Below are positions 25,772 to 35,655 of a stretch of DNA of 64,000 nucleotides, in pieces. Each line of letters opens with the position of its first letter. Positions within the stretch are counted from its first letter, which is position 1. Under the pieces are notes generated by a model. The model made no database searches. It worked only from the letters and a program-made list of their open reading frames with translations, and had not been told where the DNA came from. A program made the position numbers and the translations under genes. The stretch is from Ammoniphilus oxalaticus. GTDB taxonomy: Bacteria > Bacillota > Bacilli > Aneurinibacillales > RAOX-1. The stretch spans positions 180,825-244,824 of the forward strand of contig NZ_MCHY01000007.1 in NCBI RefSeq assembly GCF_003609605.1. Reading direction: 5' to 3'.

Positions 25772-26836
25772 TTACTTCTCCTCAACGTCCCGTTTATCCC
25801 GATGCGACGATAGAAAAAGATCAAGTAACTCGGAAACAGCCTGCCTCACGGGTAACGAGCCGCTACCGACAGCGGCTTCGATTGCGGGCCATGCCTCCTG
25901 AACTTTTCGGTTGGCGTAAAAACGGGCTTGCAGTTCCTCTTTGATTGTCGTTTGCATCCAGTCAATGGCTTGATCCGCTCGACGCCGCTCAAATGTCCCT
26001 GTTCGCAGCGTCTCCCGTTTGAAATCACGGATGACATCCCATAGTTCTCGAATTCCCTCGTTACAAAGCGAAGACCCCGTATACGCTTTTGTTTGCCATC
26101 CTGTTGTCGCGGGTTGGATCAAGTGAAGCCATTGATTAAAAGCAACTTGCAACTGGCGCGCGGCTTGTCGATTTTTTCCGTCAGCCTTATGAATTAAAAT
26201 GGCGTCCGCGAGCTCGATCACCCCTTTTTTTATCCCTTGCAACTCGTCCCCCGCATCGATCATTTGCAGCAGCAGGAAGAAATCAACCATGGCCCGAACG
26301 GCTGTCTCACTTTGCCCAACACCGACCGTCTCCACGATGATCACATCATAGCCAGCAGCTTCGCAGACGAGCATCGCCTCCCTTGTTTTACGCGCAACAC
26401 CTCCGAGCGCTCCCTTTGACGGCGAAGGCCGAATAAATGCTTGTGGATGACGAGCTAATTTTTCCATGCGTGTTTTATCTCCAAGAATACTCCCTTTTGC
26501 GCGCGGACTGCTCGGATCAATCGACAAGGCAGCGATTTTGAAACCACACCCGCACAAATACGTTCCGAGCGTTTCAATCAATGTACTCTTTCCCGCGCCC
26601 GGGGGCCCTGTCACACCAATTCGAATGGATTTCCCTGTATATGGCAACAATTGACGCAACACGTCTTGAGCCAGCAGGACATCAGCTGGACTACCGCTTT
26701 CAATCAACGTGATCGTTTGGGCAAGCATCGTTCGATTTTGTTGCAACACACCTTTGACAAATTCATCGCTCGTCCTGGATGGCATTCTCTTTTTTCGGAA
26801 TAAAGGAGGCGTTTGATTTTGATTTTCATTTTTCAT
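25772..26836 (-). CDS. meaB: MeaB-type GTPase, chaperone of methylmalonyl-CoA mutase
   Basis: G3E-family GTPase that protects methylmalonyl-CoA mutase and gates loading and repair of its adenosylcobalamin. 354 residues. Walker A is GPPGAGKSTL near 79, followed by SIDPSSPRAKGSILGDKTRM, the VIIVETVGVGQSE switch region and DELQGIKKGVIELAD. The base-recognition motif normally reads NKAD but here it reads HKAD (IHKADG near 223). The final 80 residues are helical and form the dimerisation region. It lies 11 bp after the mutase large-subunit gene, as in many mutase operons. Confidence 0.94.
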   Translation of the reverse strand: MKNENQNQTPPLFRKKRMPSRTSDEFVKGVLQQNRTMLAQTITLIESGSPADVLLAQDVLRQLLPYTGKSIRIGVTGPPGAGKSTLIETLGTYLCGCGFKIAALSIDPSSPRAKGSILGDKTRMEKLARHPQAFIRPSPSKGALGGVARKTREAMLVCEAAGYDVIIVETVGVGQSETAVRAMVDFFLLLQMIDAGDELQGIKKGVIELADAILIHKADGKNRQAARQLQVAFNQWLHLIQPATTGWQTKAYTGSSLCNEGIRELWDVIRDFKRETLRTGTFERRRADQAIDWMQTTIKEELQARFYANRKVQEAWPAIEAAVGSGSLPVRQAVSELLDLFLSSHRDKRDVEEK

Positions 26837-26847
26837 TTGATCCGCCT

Positions 26848-29010
26848 CTAATCTGCATCTTCTAGTCGTTTAACGATTTCCCGTAACACCTGTTGAGCCG
26901 CGACAGGGATGACAGTGCCAGGCCCAAAGATGGCAACCGCCCCTTGTTCTCGTAAATAGTCATAGTCCTTCGGCGGGATCACACCGCCAATCACGATTGC
27001 AATATCCCCGCGACTTTGTCTTTTTAGCTCTTCCACGAGTTGCGGCACCAAAGTTTTATGCCCGCCAGCCAATGAACTGACACCAATCACGTGGACATCA
27101 TTTTCAACGGCCTGCTTTGCTGTTTCAGACGGCGTTTGAAACAACGGTCCGATATCAACATCAAAACCAAGGTCAGCAAATGCGGTGGCGATCACTTTTG
27201 CGCCGCGATCATGCCCGTCTTGCCCCATTTTTGCAATCAAAATTCGGGGGCGTCGTCCTTCAACTTGTTCGAACTCATCGGTCATTTGACGTGTGAGACG
27301 CACTGCCTCTTGGTCGGCATACTCAGCTTGATAGACGCCGCTTATGGCGCGAATCGGCGCTTGGTGGCGCCCAACCACTTTCTCATAAGCAGCTGAAATT
27401 TCCCCCAAAGTGGCGCGCGCTCGCGCCGCTTCGATCGCTAATTCCAGCAAATTTCCTCCTTCACTACGCGCGGCTTGTGTGATGGCTGTTAAGGTCTCCC
27501 TCACTTTTGCTTCGTTCCGATTCGCCTTTAATTCCTTCAGGCGACGGAGTTGCCGTTCTCGCGCGGCCGCATTATCAATTTCTAAAATTTCAAGTGGTTC
27601 CTCCTCTTCCAAACGATAAATATTGACGCCGACAATCTTTTCTTTACCCGAATCAATCTGAGCTTGTCGGCGCGCGGCGGCTTCTTCGATCCTCATTTTT
27701 GGCAGTCCGCTTTCAATCGCTTTCGCCATCCCTCCTAACTCTTCAATTTCACAAATATGTTGCCAAGCTCGTTCCATCAATTGCGCGGTCAACGCTTCGA
27801 CGTAATAAGAGCCACCCCACGGATCGACCACTTGACAGATGCCTGTTTCCTCTTGCAAATACAACTGTGTGTTACGGGCAATGCGAGCTGAAAAATCGGT
27901 TGGCAATGCAATCGCTTCGTCTAACGCATTCGTATGCAATGATTGTGTGTGGCCCATTGCCGCCGCCATCGCTTCGATACACGTGCGAGTCACATTATTA
28001 AACGGATCTTGCGCCGTCAAACTCCAACCCGATGTTTGGCAATGAGCCCGCAATGCCATTGAACGCTCATTTTTAGGTTGGAAACTTTTCATTAACTTGG
28101 CCCACAACACCCGCGCCGCGCGCAATTTAGAAACCTCCATAAAATGGTTCATACCAATCGCCCAAAAGAATGACAAACGCGGAGCAAAGGCGTCGACATC
28201 CAAGCCTGCTGCAAGTCCCGTTCGCACATATTCCAACCCATTCGCTAACGTATAACCTAATTCAAGATCAGCTGTCGCTCCCGCCTCCTGCATGTGATAA
28301 CCAGAAATACTAATACTATTGAACTTTGGCATGCGCTTTGCAGTATAGGAAAAAATGTCGGCAACGATCCGCATGGAAGCCGATGGGGGGTAAATATACG
28401 TGTTGCGTACCATATATTCCTTCAAAATATCGTTTTGAATCGTGCCGCTCAGTTCAGACGGGGACACGCCTTGCTCCTGCGCAACGACAATATAAAACGC
28501 AAGAACGGGCAGCGCCGCTCCATTCATTGTCATCGATACCGACATCTGATCAAGCGGGATTCCCTCAAATAAGATTTTCATATCTAAGATTGAATCGATC
28601 GCAACACCCGTTTTCCCCACATCGCCAACCACCCGCGGATGATCGGAATCATAACCGCGATGTGTAGCTAGATCGAATGCGATAGATAGTCCTCTTTGCC
28701 CCGCCGCCAAATTGCGTCGATAAAAAGCATTGCTCTCTTCCGCCGTTGAAAACCCGGCATACTGACGGAGCGTCCATGGTCTCAACGCATACATGGTCGG
28801 ATAAGGGCCGCGTAAAAAGGGAGGAATCCCTGACAAATACCCAAGGTGAGGGGTTTGAGATTTATTCAAGTCATCTTTTGTATAAAATGATTGAAGCTCA
28901 ATTTGTTCAGCCGTTTGCCACGGCTGTTTCACCGCTTGTGACGACTTTCTGTTCCGCTTCTTCGATTGGTTGCGATAGGATATTTTTGTGAAATCCGGAA
29001 ATTCCTTCAT
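26848..29010 (-). CDS. mutB: Methylmalonyl-CoA mutase large (catalytic) subunit
   Basis: Adenosylcobalamin enzyme interconverting (R)-methylmalonyl-CoA and succinyl-CoA. 720 residues. The TIM barrel (about 45-530) has [29 protein letters not shown], the substrate-binding [12 protein letters not shown] and [19 protein letters not shown]. The C-terminal B12 domain carries the DxHxxG motif in [11 protein letters not shown] near 605, whose His is the lower cobalt ligand, then [10 protein letters not shown] and [12 protein letters not shown]. The gene overlaps the small-subunit gene by 4 bp (ATGA). It belongs to the operon running from 31073 to 22342. Confidence 0.97.
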   Translation of the reverse strand: MKEFPDFTKISYRNQSKKRNRKSSQAVKQPWQTAEQIELQSFYTKDDLNKSQTPHLGYLSGIPPFLRGPYPTMYALRPWTLRQYAGFSTAEESNAFYRRNLAAGQRGLSIAFDLATHRGYDSDHPRVVGDVGKTGVAIDSILDMKILFEGIPLDQMSVSMTMNGAALPVLAFYIVVAQEQGVSPSELSGTIQNDILKEYMVRNTYIYPPSASMRIVADIFSYTAKRMPKFNSISISGYHMQEAGATADLELGYTLANGLEYVRTGLAAGLDVDAFAPRLSFFWAIGMNHFMEVSKLRAARVLWAKLMKSFQPKNERSMALRAHCQTSGWSLTAQDPFNNVTRTCIEAMAAAMGHTQSLHTNALDEAIALPTDFSARIARNTQLYLQEETGICQVVDPWGGSYYVEALTAQLMERAWQHICEIEELGGMAKAIESGLPKMRIEEAAARRQAQIDSGKEKIVGVNIYRLEEEEPLEILEIDNAAARERQLRRLKELKANRNEAKVRETLTAITQAARSEGGNLLELAIEAARARATLGEISAAYEKVVGRHQAPIRAISGVYQAEYADQEAVRLTRQMTDEFEQVEGRRPRILIAKMGQDGHDRGAKVIATAFADLGFDVDIGPLFQTPSETAKQAVENDVHVIGVSSLAGGHKTLVPQLVEELKRQSRGDIAIVIGGVIPPKDYDYLREQGAVAIFGPGTVIPVAAQQVLREIVKRLEDAD

Positions 29011-31073
29011 GATCTGATCCCCTTCTTTCGCTGCAATTGCATGAGCAGCTCTATATTGTTCATCTGATCATGGATAAAATCATCGATCCCAGCTTGACGA
29101 AAGCGTTCGAGGTCCTCTTTAGCGGGCAAACCCGCCATTAATAAACATAAATCGGGATTTCTACTTTTGAGATGCCTTGCTAAATGAGCAATTTGTAGTG
29201 GTTCAATCTTCGGGGCAGCGCAAATCACAACGATTTTGTTGAGGTTGGGGTGAATCGTGTTCATTGCTTGTTCCACCGTTGAGAAGTTCTCGCTCGAAAC
29301 GGCTTCAAATCCGCCAATACCCAAAAATTGTTCGCTAAAAACAGCAAGTCGCTGATGTTTAGCCTGTACGCCGAGTTTAAGTAAAAGCGCTCTTGGCCAG
29401 GATCCGGTTTTTTCTCGATAATGAGCAGCGGCTAACCGCAAGTTTTCAAAAGAGGCTGTTGGGCGTTCTGGCCGAATTGGCTGGATCGTTAGTTCAGGCG
29501 GAGCAATATCAATCACTTCGTAGCATTCGTAGAGTGTCAAACCGTTTAACGTCGCCTCAAGCATTAAATTCAACCAAGCCGTCGGCTTTCGTTTGATCTG
29601 CTGTTTTAGTTTATTGAACTGGTTTGAGAGAGCATCCGACTGCTTACTTGACTTATATGTAGTAGTGGTGTGATCATTGCGAGGAATTTCATTGAGGTTC
29701 GGGTACACATTAACGCCAATCCAATGATCGATGCTAGTCACTGCATTACGTTTTCGATCTTCCGCCATTTTCGCAATTTCTTGTTGGGGAAAGCGCTGTA
29801 ATAATGCCTTTTGCATGCCGCCTAATTGCTCCACTTGTTGAAAAAGTTGCCAGGCTCGTTGCGCCATCGTATCGGTTAGCGATTCAATGTACCATGATCC
29901 GCCAGCCGGGTCGATCACTTTCGATCCATGGGCTTCATGATCTAAGATCAATTGCGTATTACGGGCAATTCGTTGGGCCTGCTTATCTTGCGGATCCGTT
30001 GCTTCGTTAAAAGAGCAAACGTGAAGGCTATTGGCTCCCCCGATAATCGCTGCATAAGCCTCGGTCGTCGCCCTTAAAATGTTAACGTGGGGATCGAGCA
30101 ACGTTTTGGTTTGAAATGAGGTTTGGGCGTGTAATACCATGCGCTGTGATGTGGGCGTCCCGCCAAACACCTCGATAATTCTCGCCCAAAGCAGACGAGC
30201 GGCTCGTAATTTTGCAATTTCAGTAAAAAAGGAAGAACCGATAGAGATGGAAAATTGAATCTGGCTGGCAATTGGATCGATCGTTAAGCCGCGTTTGAGC
30301 AAGGCCCGAATATAGTCAACGGCTGTCGCGAGCATGAAAGCCAGTTCTTGAATTGCGTTTGCGCCGCCATCATGATAAGGGGTTGATTGAATACAAATCG
30401 TTTTCAACGCAGGCGCATGGGTCTGTGTCCATCGAATCGTCTCAGCCATTTGATCAAAGGCTCGTCGCGTTGAGATCGGTAAGGTACCTCTACGTACCCA
30501 TTCACTAAATGGATCTGCTCCAATACAACCTTGTACGATACTGAAATCTTTCCTCTGTTTTTTTGCTAATGCGGCTAAAAAACAAATCGTGGGAAAACTA
30601 ACGGCTCCAGCTTGAACAAAAATGGGAACTTGTTCCCACTTGATCTTTTCCAGCGCTGTTTCCAAATCTACAAGATTAGACACATTTAATCCTTTTTGCG
30701 AAACCGTCTCGGCTAATTGATGGGGGCAAGCCCATTGCATGCGCAGCGTTGTTTGCCCCTGTTTGAAAGCATCCGCTGCGATTGCGGCAAATCGTTGAGG
30801 ATCCGACTCGGCTAGCTGTTGACTCACTTCCCAACGATTTTCAAGGGAAGCACTTCTCATTAATCTCTCTCTATCTGTTAACGCTTCCCCATCCGTTTTT
30901 GAATAAATTGTTTTCAATTCAATTTGCTCGTACGTCTTAAAAGTCAGGCTATTACTTGATTTTCCTTTTAATGATTTTTCTACTGCTTTAAGCCAGTCTT
31001 TATAGTCAGGGATTGGAAATTCATCCAAGGTCAATCGTTTCTGACGACCCGCTTGCTCTTCTTTTCTAACCAT
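29007..31073 (-). CDS. mutA: Methylmalonyl-CoA mutase small subunit
   Basis: Non-catalytic partner of the mutase heterodimer, 688 residues and diverged from the large subunit. The barrel half is recognisable ([72 protein letters not shown]). In the C-terminal B12-like domain the cobalt-binding DxHxxG is absent: the matching place reads [13 protein letters not shown]. This is normal for small subunits and separates it from the large one. AGGGGAT precedes the ATG at 31073. It is the first gene of the propionate operon; a promoter could not be fixed confidently. Confidence 0.93.
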   Translation of the reverse strand: MVRKEEQAGRQKRLTLDEFPIPDYKDWLKAVEKSLKGKSSNSLTFKTYEQIELKTIYSKTDGEALTDRERLMRSASLENRWEVSQQLAESDPQRFAAIAADAFKQGQTTLRMQWACPHQLAETVSQKGLNVSNLVDLETALEKIKWEQVPIFVQAGAVSFPTICFLAALAKKQRKDFSIVQGCIGADPFSEWVRRGTLPISTRRAFDQMAETIRWTQTHAPALKTICIQSTPYHDGGANAIQELAFMLATAVDYIRALLKRGLTIDPIASQIQFSISIGSSFFTEIAKLRAARLLWARIIEVFGGTPTSQRMVLHAQTSFQTKTLLDPHVNILRATTEAYAAIIGGANSLHVCSFNEATDPQDKQAQRIARNTQLILDHEAHGSKVIDPAGGSWYIESLTDTMAQRAWQLFQQVEQLGGMQKALLQRFPQQEIAKMAEDRKRNAVTSIDHWIGVNVYPNLNEIPRNDHTTTTYKSSKQSDALSNQFNKLKQQIKRKPTAWLNLMLEATLNGLTLYECYEVIDIAPPELTIQPIRPERPTASFENLRLAAAHYREKTGSWPRALLLKLGVQAKHQRLAVFSEQFLGIGGFEAVSSENFSTVEQAMNTIHPNLNKIVVICAAPKIEPLQIAHLARHLKSRNPDLCLLMAGLPAKEDLERFRQAGIDDFIHDQMNNIELLMQLQRKKGIRS

Positions 31074-31172
31074 GGCTAATCCCCTTTCTAGGTCGGCCCG
31101 TCATTGACACTACCCCAAAGATACGATTATCACTATCTTATTGGATCTTTGAATGGAACATTCCAAAAAGAA

Positions 31173-31209
31173 AGCAGGCCAAGAAAACGAGTTGTTCTCC
31201 TGGCCTGCT
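31173..31209 (-). terminator. Terminator of the metal ABC operon
   Basis: Minus-strand stem AGCAGGCCA/TGGCCTGCT with inner pairing, followed by TTCTTTTT, 12 bp past the stop of the binding-protein gene. Confidence 0.88.
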
Positions 31210-31220
31210 ATTGTATAAGA

Positions 31221-32192
31221 TTATGACTGACTTAATCCATTTGCCAACACATCTAAATTGTAATTCAAATATTTCATATACGTATCGACCTCGTCACCTG
31301 GCTTTCCAATCTCATCGGAGTAGATCGGCTTCTCATAAATCGGAACACCGGATTCTTTAGAAACGGTCTCCATTGGACGCTTATCTACGTTAGATTCAAC
31401 AAACAAAATCGGCACTTGATTTTCATGCAAGAAAGAAACTAGTGATTTTATCTGTTGTGGTGAGCCGTTTTCCTCTGTATCGATCGCCCAGATATATCCT
31501 TCTTCTAAGTCATAACGATCTGCTAAGTATTGAAACGCGCGCTCGCTTGTTACAAGAAAACGTTTTTCTTTCGGAATCGCGCCTAACTTTTCTGCGTATT
31601 GCTCCTCAACTTCTTTTAAACGCTCAATATACTCATTTCCACGTTGCTGATACTTCTCTTTATTGTCAGTATCCACTTGCATGAATGCGTCACGCATCGC
31701 TTCAGCCATCAAAATGCCAACATGCGGATCAAGAAACGCGTGCGGATTAATTTCTTCTTCCTGTCCATCTTCACTGCTAATGTACATTGGTTCTACTTTC
31801 TCGGTCAGACTAAACACATTCTCTTCCTTTTGTCCAACGGCTTCGATCGTTTTGAAAAACCAACCGTCTTTTCCGCCCTCAAGATTCAATCCATTATAAA
31901 AAAGAATGTCAGCGTCTGTCACTCTCTTATTATCTTCTGGCAGCGGTTCATATTCATGCGGATCCGTTCCAGTTGGCACTAGATTGTACACGTCAACTTC
32001 ATCGCCGCCAATTTCACGGGCGAGATCCGCAATAATTGTAAAAGAGGTGACTACTTTTAATTTCTCTCCCTTTTCTATTTGTCCGAGCTCGTCATCCCCA
32101 GTTGACGGTGGAGTTGTCGCGCCATTTCCACATGCGGTAAATAATAAGATTGACATGCACGCAAGCAGTGTCATTTGAAACCATTTCTTCAT
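31221..32192 (-). CDS. mntA: Manganese/zinc ABC transporter binding lipoprotein
   Basis: Extracellular metal-binding lipoprotein of a cluster A-I ABC importer. The signal peptide and lipobox (LLFTAC, Cys about residue 21) are clear once translation starts at ATG 32192; a longer reading lacks a ribosome site. The four metal ligands can be placed: His in GTDPHEYEP, His in INPHAFLDPH, Glu in VTSERAF and Asp in IDTEENGSP. Glu rather than His at the third site is the PsaA/MntA pattern, pointing to manganese over zinc. It is the last gene of ATPase-permease-binding protein. MntR-like boxes lie upstream of the operon. Confidence 0.92.
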   Translation of the reverse strand: MKKWFQMTLLACMSILLFTACGNGATTPPSTGDDELGQIEKGEKLKVVTSFTIIADLAREIGGDEVDVYNLVPTGTDPHEYEPLPEDNKRVTDADILFYNGLNLEGGKDGWFFKTIEAVGQKEENVFSLTEKVEPMYISSEDGQEEEINPHAFLDPHVGILMAEAMRDAFMQVDTDNKEKYQQRGNEYIERLKEVEEQYAEKLGAIPKEKRFLVTSERAFQYLADRYDLEEGYIWAIDTEENGSPQQIKSLVSFLHENQVPILFVESNVDKRPMETVSKESGVPIYEKPIYSDEIGKPGDEVDTYMKYLNYNLDVLANGLSQS

Positions 32193-32229
32193 CAAAAAAA
32201 CTTCCTTTCCCCATTTCATAATCCCTACA

Positions 32230-33090
32230 TTATGAATTTGTAATTGATTTATGTTTATTTGCTCTAAGTTTTCGCCAAAACAATCCTTGTTTTGGTGAAA
32301 ACACAAAGGCTAACAAAAAAATAGTCGTTGTCACCAAAGCGATGACAGGTCCTGATGGCAAATTATAAATAAAGCTGAAGTAGATCCCGGTAATGGATGA
32401 GATCGCCCCAAAAACGGCCGCCAAAAGAATCATCAATGAAAGACGATTTGTTAACAGATAAGCCGTCGATGCAGGTGTAATCAACATAGAAACAACTAAA
32501 ATGACGCCAACTGTTTGCAATGACGCGACAGTGACCAAAGTTAACAACACCATAATTAAATAGTGAATCAGTCTCGTTTTCAGTCCATAGGCTGCCGCCA
32601 TCGTTTCATCGAAACTAGAGACAAGCAATTCTTTATAAAACAGAATAACTGTCAGAATCACGATGCCGCCGACAACAAGTGTTAACCACATATCGGTCGG
32701 TCTAACTGCCAAGACGTTTCCAAATAATATTTTGGTAAGATCCGTTGCGCTTTGAGCCATTGTGATTAAAATAATTCCTAAAGCAAAAGCCGCTGAAAAA
32801 ACTATTCCAATAGAAGAGTCAATTTTTATACGGCTGTTTTGGCTAATTAAACTAATCCCAAGTGAACTAAGCACACCAATGACGACCGCGCCGTAAAAAT
32901 AATTGATGCCCAGCATATATGAAATCGCGATACCTGGCAGAACTGCGTGCGAAATTGCATCACCCATTAACGCCATCCCGCGCAAAACGATAAAGCTTCC
33001 GATTACGCCACAAATGATTCCAACGATAATCGATGTGATCATGGCGCGCTGCAGAAATTCGTATGTCATTAAATCGGAAATAAACTCCAT
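32230..33090 (-). CDS. mntC: Manganese-type ABC transporter permease
   Basis: Integral membrane subunit of the metal importer, ABC-3 family, 286 residues with about eight hydrophobic helices. The family core GDAISHAVLPGIAISYMLG near residue 40 contains conserved Asp/His near the permeation path. SVGVILVV-like QTVGVILVVSMLITPASTAYLL near 195 is typical. The start overlaps the ATPase stop by one base (TAATG), so translation is coupled. Only one permease gene is present, so the channel would be a homodimer, unlike B. subtilis with two permease genes. Confidence 0.93.
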   Translation of the reverse strand: MEFISDLMTYEFLQRAMITSIIVGIICGVIGSFIVLRGMALMGDAISHAVLPGIAISYMLGINYFYGAVVIGVLSSLGISLISQNSRIKIDSSIGIVFSAAFALGIILITMAQSATDLTKILFGNVLAVRPTDMWLTLVVGGIVILTVILFYKELLVSSFDETMAAAYGLKTRLIHYLIMVLLTLVTVASLQTVGVILVVSMLITPASTAYLLTNRLSLMILLAAVFGAISSITGIYFSFIYNLPSGPVIALVTTTIFLLAFVFSPKQGLFWRKLRANKHKSITNS

Positions 33091-33833
33091 TACATTCCGC
33101 CCCCAAAACTTTCTACCAAAGGAAACGACGCAGCATACGCTTTTTGCATTAAGCCAGGTTGGAATACCTGTTTTACAGGACCCGCTCCCACCAGCTCCTT
33201 ATTAATTAAAATGATTTCATCAAAGTAATTTTCCACTTTGGTTAGGTCGTGATGAACAACAAAGATTGTTCTTCCTTCATCGCGTAATTTTTTTAAAATA
33301 TTGATAATCACTTCTTCACTGGCGACATCTACACCGACAAATGGTTCGTCTAAAAAGAAAAATTCTGCTTTCTGGGCAAGCGCTCGCGCTAAAAATACGC
33401 GTTGTTGCTGACCGCCCGACAGTTCACCAATTTGTTTATTTGCAAAACCTTCCATGCCCACTTGTTTCAAACATTCCATCGCCCACTCTTTCTGCGCTTT
33501 TTTAGGAAAACGGAACAGACCTAGCTTAGGATAAGTGCCGATGAGCGCTGTATCCTTGACAAGAATCGGAAAATCCCAATCAATATTGCTCCGTTGCGGT
33601 ACGTAAGCAATATTTTTCCGCATCGCTCTAATTGGTTTGTTGCCGATCTGAACTTCTCCCCTATCTTTTGGAATCAGCCCTAACACCGCTTTCATCAACG
33701 TTGATTTACCAGCTCCATTCGGACCGATAATGCCGACCAACGTCCCCTCTGCTGTAGAAAAACTGACATCGTGAATGACTTCATTGCCATAGTACGATAC
33801 ATGCAAATGGCGCACAGATACCGCTTTTCCCAT
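33090..33833 (-). CDS. mntB: Manganese-type ABC transporter ATPase
   Basis: ATPase subunit of the metal importer, 247 residues. Walker A is GPNGAGKSTLMKA near 37. The signature is LSGGQQQRVFLARAL near 139, Walker B FFLDEPFVGVD near 160, and the switch His is in VVHHDL near 193. VAYVPQRSNIDWDFP is characteristic of metal-cluster ATPases. The ATG at 33833 has GAGGTGA 9 nt upstream. It is the first gene of a three-gene operon, preceded by two promoters with MntR-like operators (33928-34305). Confidence 0.94.
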   Translation of the reverse strand: MGKAVSVRHLHVSYYGNEVIHDVSFSTAEGTLVGIIGPNGAGKSTLMKAVLGLIPKDRGEVQIGNKPIRAMRKNIAYVPQRSNIDWDFPILVKDTALIGTYPKLGLFRFPKKAQKEWAMECLKQVGMEGFANKQIGELSGGQQQRVFLARALAQKAEFFFLDEPFVGVDVASEEVIINILKKLRDEGRTIFVVHHDLTKVENYFDEIILINKELVGAGPVKQVFQPGLMQKAYAASFPLVESFGGGM

Positions 33834-33927
33834 CGTTGTTCACCTCTACTTCCATTCTTTCAATCGGACTTTCTATTTCTCCCTAAATTTCATTTTTTGG
33901 AAAGGGATGTTTGAGTTGGTAAAGAGA

Positions 33928-33942
33928 TTTGCCTGTGGGCAA
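33928..33942. promoter_or_regulatory. MntR-like operator 1
   Basis: TTTGCCTGTGGGCAA is an inverted repeat (TTGCC/GGCAA) resembling the B. subtilis MntR boxes TTTGCCTTAAGGAAA and TTTGCATGAGGGAAA. It lies just downstream of a minus-strand TATAAT, 95 bp before the ATPase start codon. Confidence 0.7.
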
Positions 33943-34232
33943 CTTTTAGATTATAGTAACTACTTTTATTCCATTTGTAAACACCTTTCCGCTAAAATTA
34001 TCCTAGGCTACGATTTAACTTAATTTAGCTACATTTATTTAAAGTCTTTGGCAGATTACAGTATTCCAAGAGCTCTCTCCTTCAGAGCAGGTCAAGAATC
34101 TGATTGTTTATAGCCAAGACGAAATAGGTACAAATTAATCTCCTGATGTAAAGGTACTCGATTTATCGTTGACATGTGACTATTATCCTTTGTCAAAATG
34201 AAAATATTTATCATACAGCTTGTTTGAACGTA

Positions 34233-34268
34233 GTTTGCCCTCAGACAAATATGTTTCCCTAGTGCAAC
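34233..34268. promoter_or_regulatory. MntR-like operators 2 and 3
   Basis: At 34253-34268 the minus strand reads GTTGCACTAGGGAAAC, close to the B. subtilis mntA box TTTGCATGAGGGAAAC. Next to it, TTTGCCCTCAGACAAA (34234-34249) is a looser inverted repeat. Both lie within about 45 bp downstream of the distal promoter -10. Confidence 0.65.
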
Positions 34269-34276
34269 TTCCGTTC

Positions 34277-34305
34277 ATCATAACCAATCTTTTCAAATTT
34301 GTAAA
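34277..34305 (-). promoter_or_regulatory. Distal promoter of the Mn transporter operon
   Basis: Minus-strand TTTACA (34300-34305) and TATGAT (34277-34282) with 17 bp between, followed within 10 bp by an MntR-like box. Confidence 0.75.
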
Positions 34306-34333
34306 CACTTTTTTGGTGTTTGTCTAGAAAAAA

Positions 34334-34384
34334 AATTCAGCCAAAGGTTACGGCTCCGCGTCCGTTTTATCCTTTGGCTGAATT
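34334..34384 (-). terminator. Terminator of ilvA
   Basis: A 14-bp perfect stem AATTCAGCCAAAGG with its complement encloses a second GC-rich hairpin and is followed on the minus strand by TTTTTTTT. Confidence 0.92.
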
Positions 34385-34413
34385 AAATCAAATAATGTTT
34401 TTTATTTAGACAA

Positions 34414-35655
34414 CTAAATTAATAGATTAAACAAGTCTTGATTTTTATTTATCTCAATACACTGAATACCATGCGCCTCCATCCGGTCCATCAAAGGTTG
34501 ATAATCACGCGGGTTCTTTAGTTCAACCCCGACGAGGGCAGGTCCGTTGTCCTTATTATTCTTTTTTGTATATTCAAAACGTGTAATATCATCGTTCGGC
34601 CCGAGTACTTTATCTAAAAACTCGCGAAGCGCTCCCGCTCGTTGCGGAAAATTAACCATAAAGTAGTGTTTTAATCCTTCATAAATTAAGGAACGCTCTT
34701 TGATCTCCTGCATCCGATCAATATCGTTGTTTCCACCGCTAATAATGCAAACAACCGTTTTCCCTTTAATTTGTTCCCGATAAAAATGAAGCGCCGCAAT
34801 CGACAAAGCCCCGGCAGGTTCCGCGATGATCGCATTTTCATTATAAAGTTCCAAAATCGTCGTGCACACTTTTCCCTCCGGAACCACAACGATATCGTCC
34901 GTTATTTCTTTGCAAATTTCCATCGTCAGATGGCCAACTTGTTTCACAGCCGCGCCATCAACGAATTTGTCAATGTCTTGCAATGTCACAATATCTTGTT
35001 GTTTAAGCGATTGACTCATTGAAGGAGCGCCAGCTGGCTCAACACCGATAATTTTGGTGGAAGGACTGACTCCTTTTATGTAAGTCCCGACCCCAGACAA
35101 CAGTCCACCGCCACCAATTGCCGCGAAAACATAATCGACAGGTTCTTCTTCAATTTCACTCATAATTTCCATCCCTACCGTTCCTTGCCCGGCAATGACA
35201 TGTGGATCGTCAAAAGGATGGATAAATGTCATCTGCTGTTCTTCACAGTACCTCATTGCTTCCGCAAAGGAATCGTCGAAAGTATCTCCAACTAAAATCA
35301 CTTCGACAAACTTTCCTCCAAACAAATTGACTTGCGAAACTTTTTGTCTCGGCGTTGTCGTTGGCATAAAAATTTTCCCATGAAGCCCCATTTGCTGACA
35401 AGAAAAAGCAACGCCTTGCGCGTGGTTGCCGGCGCTCGCGCAAACGACGCCTCGCGCGCGTTCCTCTTCTGATAGGCTGCGAATCTTGTTGTAAGCCCCC
35501 CTGATTTTAAAGGAACGAACCACTTGTAAATCTTCACGCTTTAAATATACTTGACAGTTAAAACGATCCGACAAAATCTGATTTTTCTGTAACGGCGTCT
35601 TGAAGACAACCTCTTTCAGCATATGGTTAGCAACAATGATGTCTTCCATGCTCAT
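34414..35655 (-). CDS. ilvA: Threonine ammonia-lyase (threonine deaminase)
   Basis: PLP enzyme making 2-oxobutanoate from threonine, first step of isoleucine synthesis. The PLP lysine is in VRSFKIRGAY near residue 55; ASAGNHAQGVA and the phosphate-binding AAIGGGGLLSGVG follow. The last 80 residues (HYFMVNFPQRAGALREFLDKVLG...) form one ACT-like regulatory domain, as in the B. subtilis type, which is shorter than the two-ACT E. coli enzyme. 413 residues from ATG 35655, with AAGGAG 9 nt upstream; the longer in-frame extension has no ribosome site. A promoter TTGTCA/TAGAAT lies at 35776-35803. 2-Oxobutanoate can also yield propionyl-CoA, a possible link to the mutase operon. Confidence 0.95.
   Translation of the reverse strand: MSMEDIIVANHMLKEVVFKTPLQKNQILSDRFNCQVYLKREDLQVVRSFKIRGAYNKIRSLSEEERARGVVCASAGNHAQGVAFSCQQMGLHGKIFMPTTTPRQKVSQVNLFGGKFVEVILVGDTFDDSFAEAMRYCEEQQMTFIHPFDDPHVIAGQGTVGMEIMSEIEEEPVDYVFAAIGGGGLLSGVGTYIKGVSPSTKIIGVEPAGAPSMSQSLKQQDIVTLQDIDKFVDGAAVKQVGHLTMEICKEITDDIVVVPEGKVCTTILELYNENAIIAEPAGALSIAALHFYREQIKGKTVVCIISGGNNDIDRMQEIKERSLIYEGLKHYFMVNFPQRAGALREFLDKVLGPNDDITRFEYTKKNNKDNGPALVGVELKNPRDYQPLMDRMEAHGIQCIEINKNQDLFNLLI

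Larger units (their letters stand above)
33834..34333 (-). promoter_or_regulatory. Long, two-promoter leader of the Mn transporter operon
   Basis: This 500-bp region holds a distal promoter at 34277-34305, a proximal -10 (TATAAT) at about 33950-33955 and MntR-like boxes near both. Between them there is an AT-rich 300-nt stretch with a possible 40-codon frame (34092-34214, minus) that has no good ribosome site at its first ATG. An internal ATG after AAAGGATAA would give 27 codons. I do not call a gene there. Confidence 0.55.

Noticed and set aside
28294..28667. Two plus-strand frames of 92 and 113 codons opposite the mutase large subunit
   Set aside because: Fully antisense to a strongly conserved gene; they mirror its GC-rich third positions.
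31221..33833. Zinc importer (ZnuABC/AdcABC) as the identity of the metal ABC operon
   Set aside because: The binding protein has Glu instead of the third His and no His-rich loop, and the upstream boxes resemble MntR rather than Zur sites.
34092..34214. 40-codon minus-strand frame in the Mn leader
   Set aside because: Not called as a gene because the first ATG has no ribosome site; kept only as a question in the leader finding.
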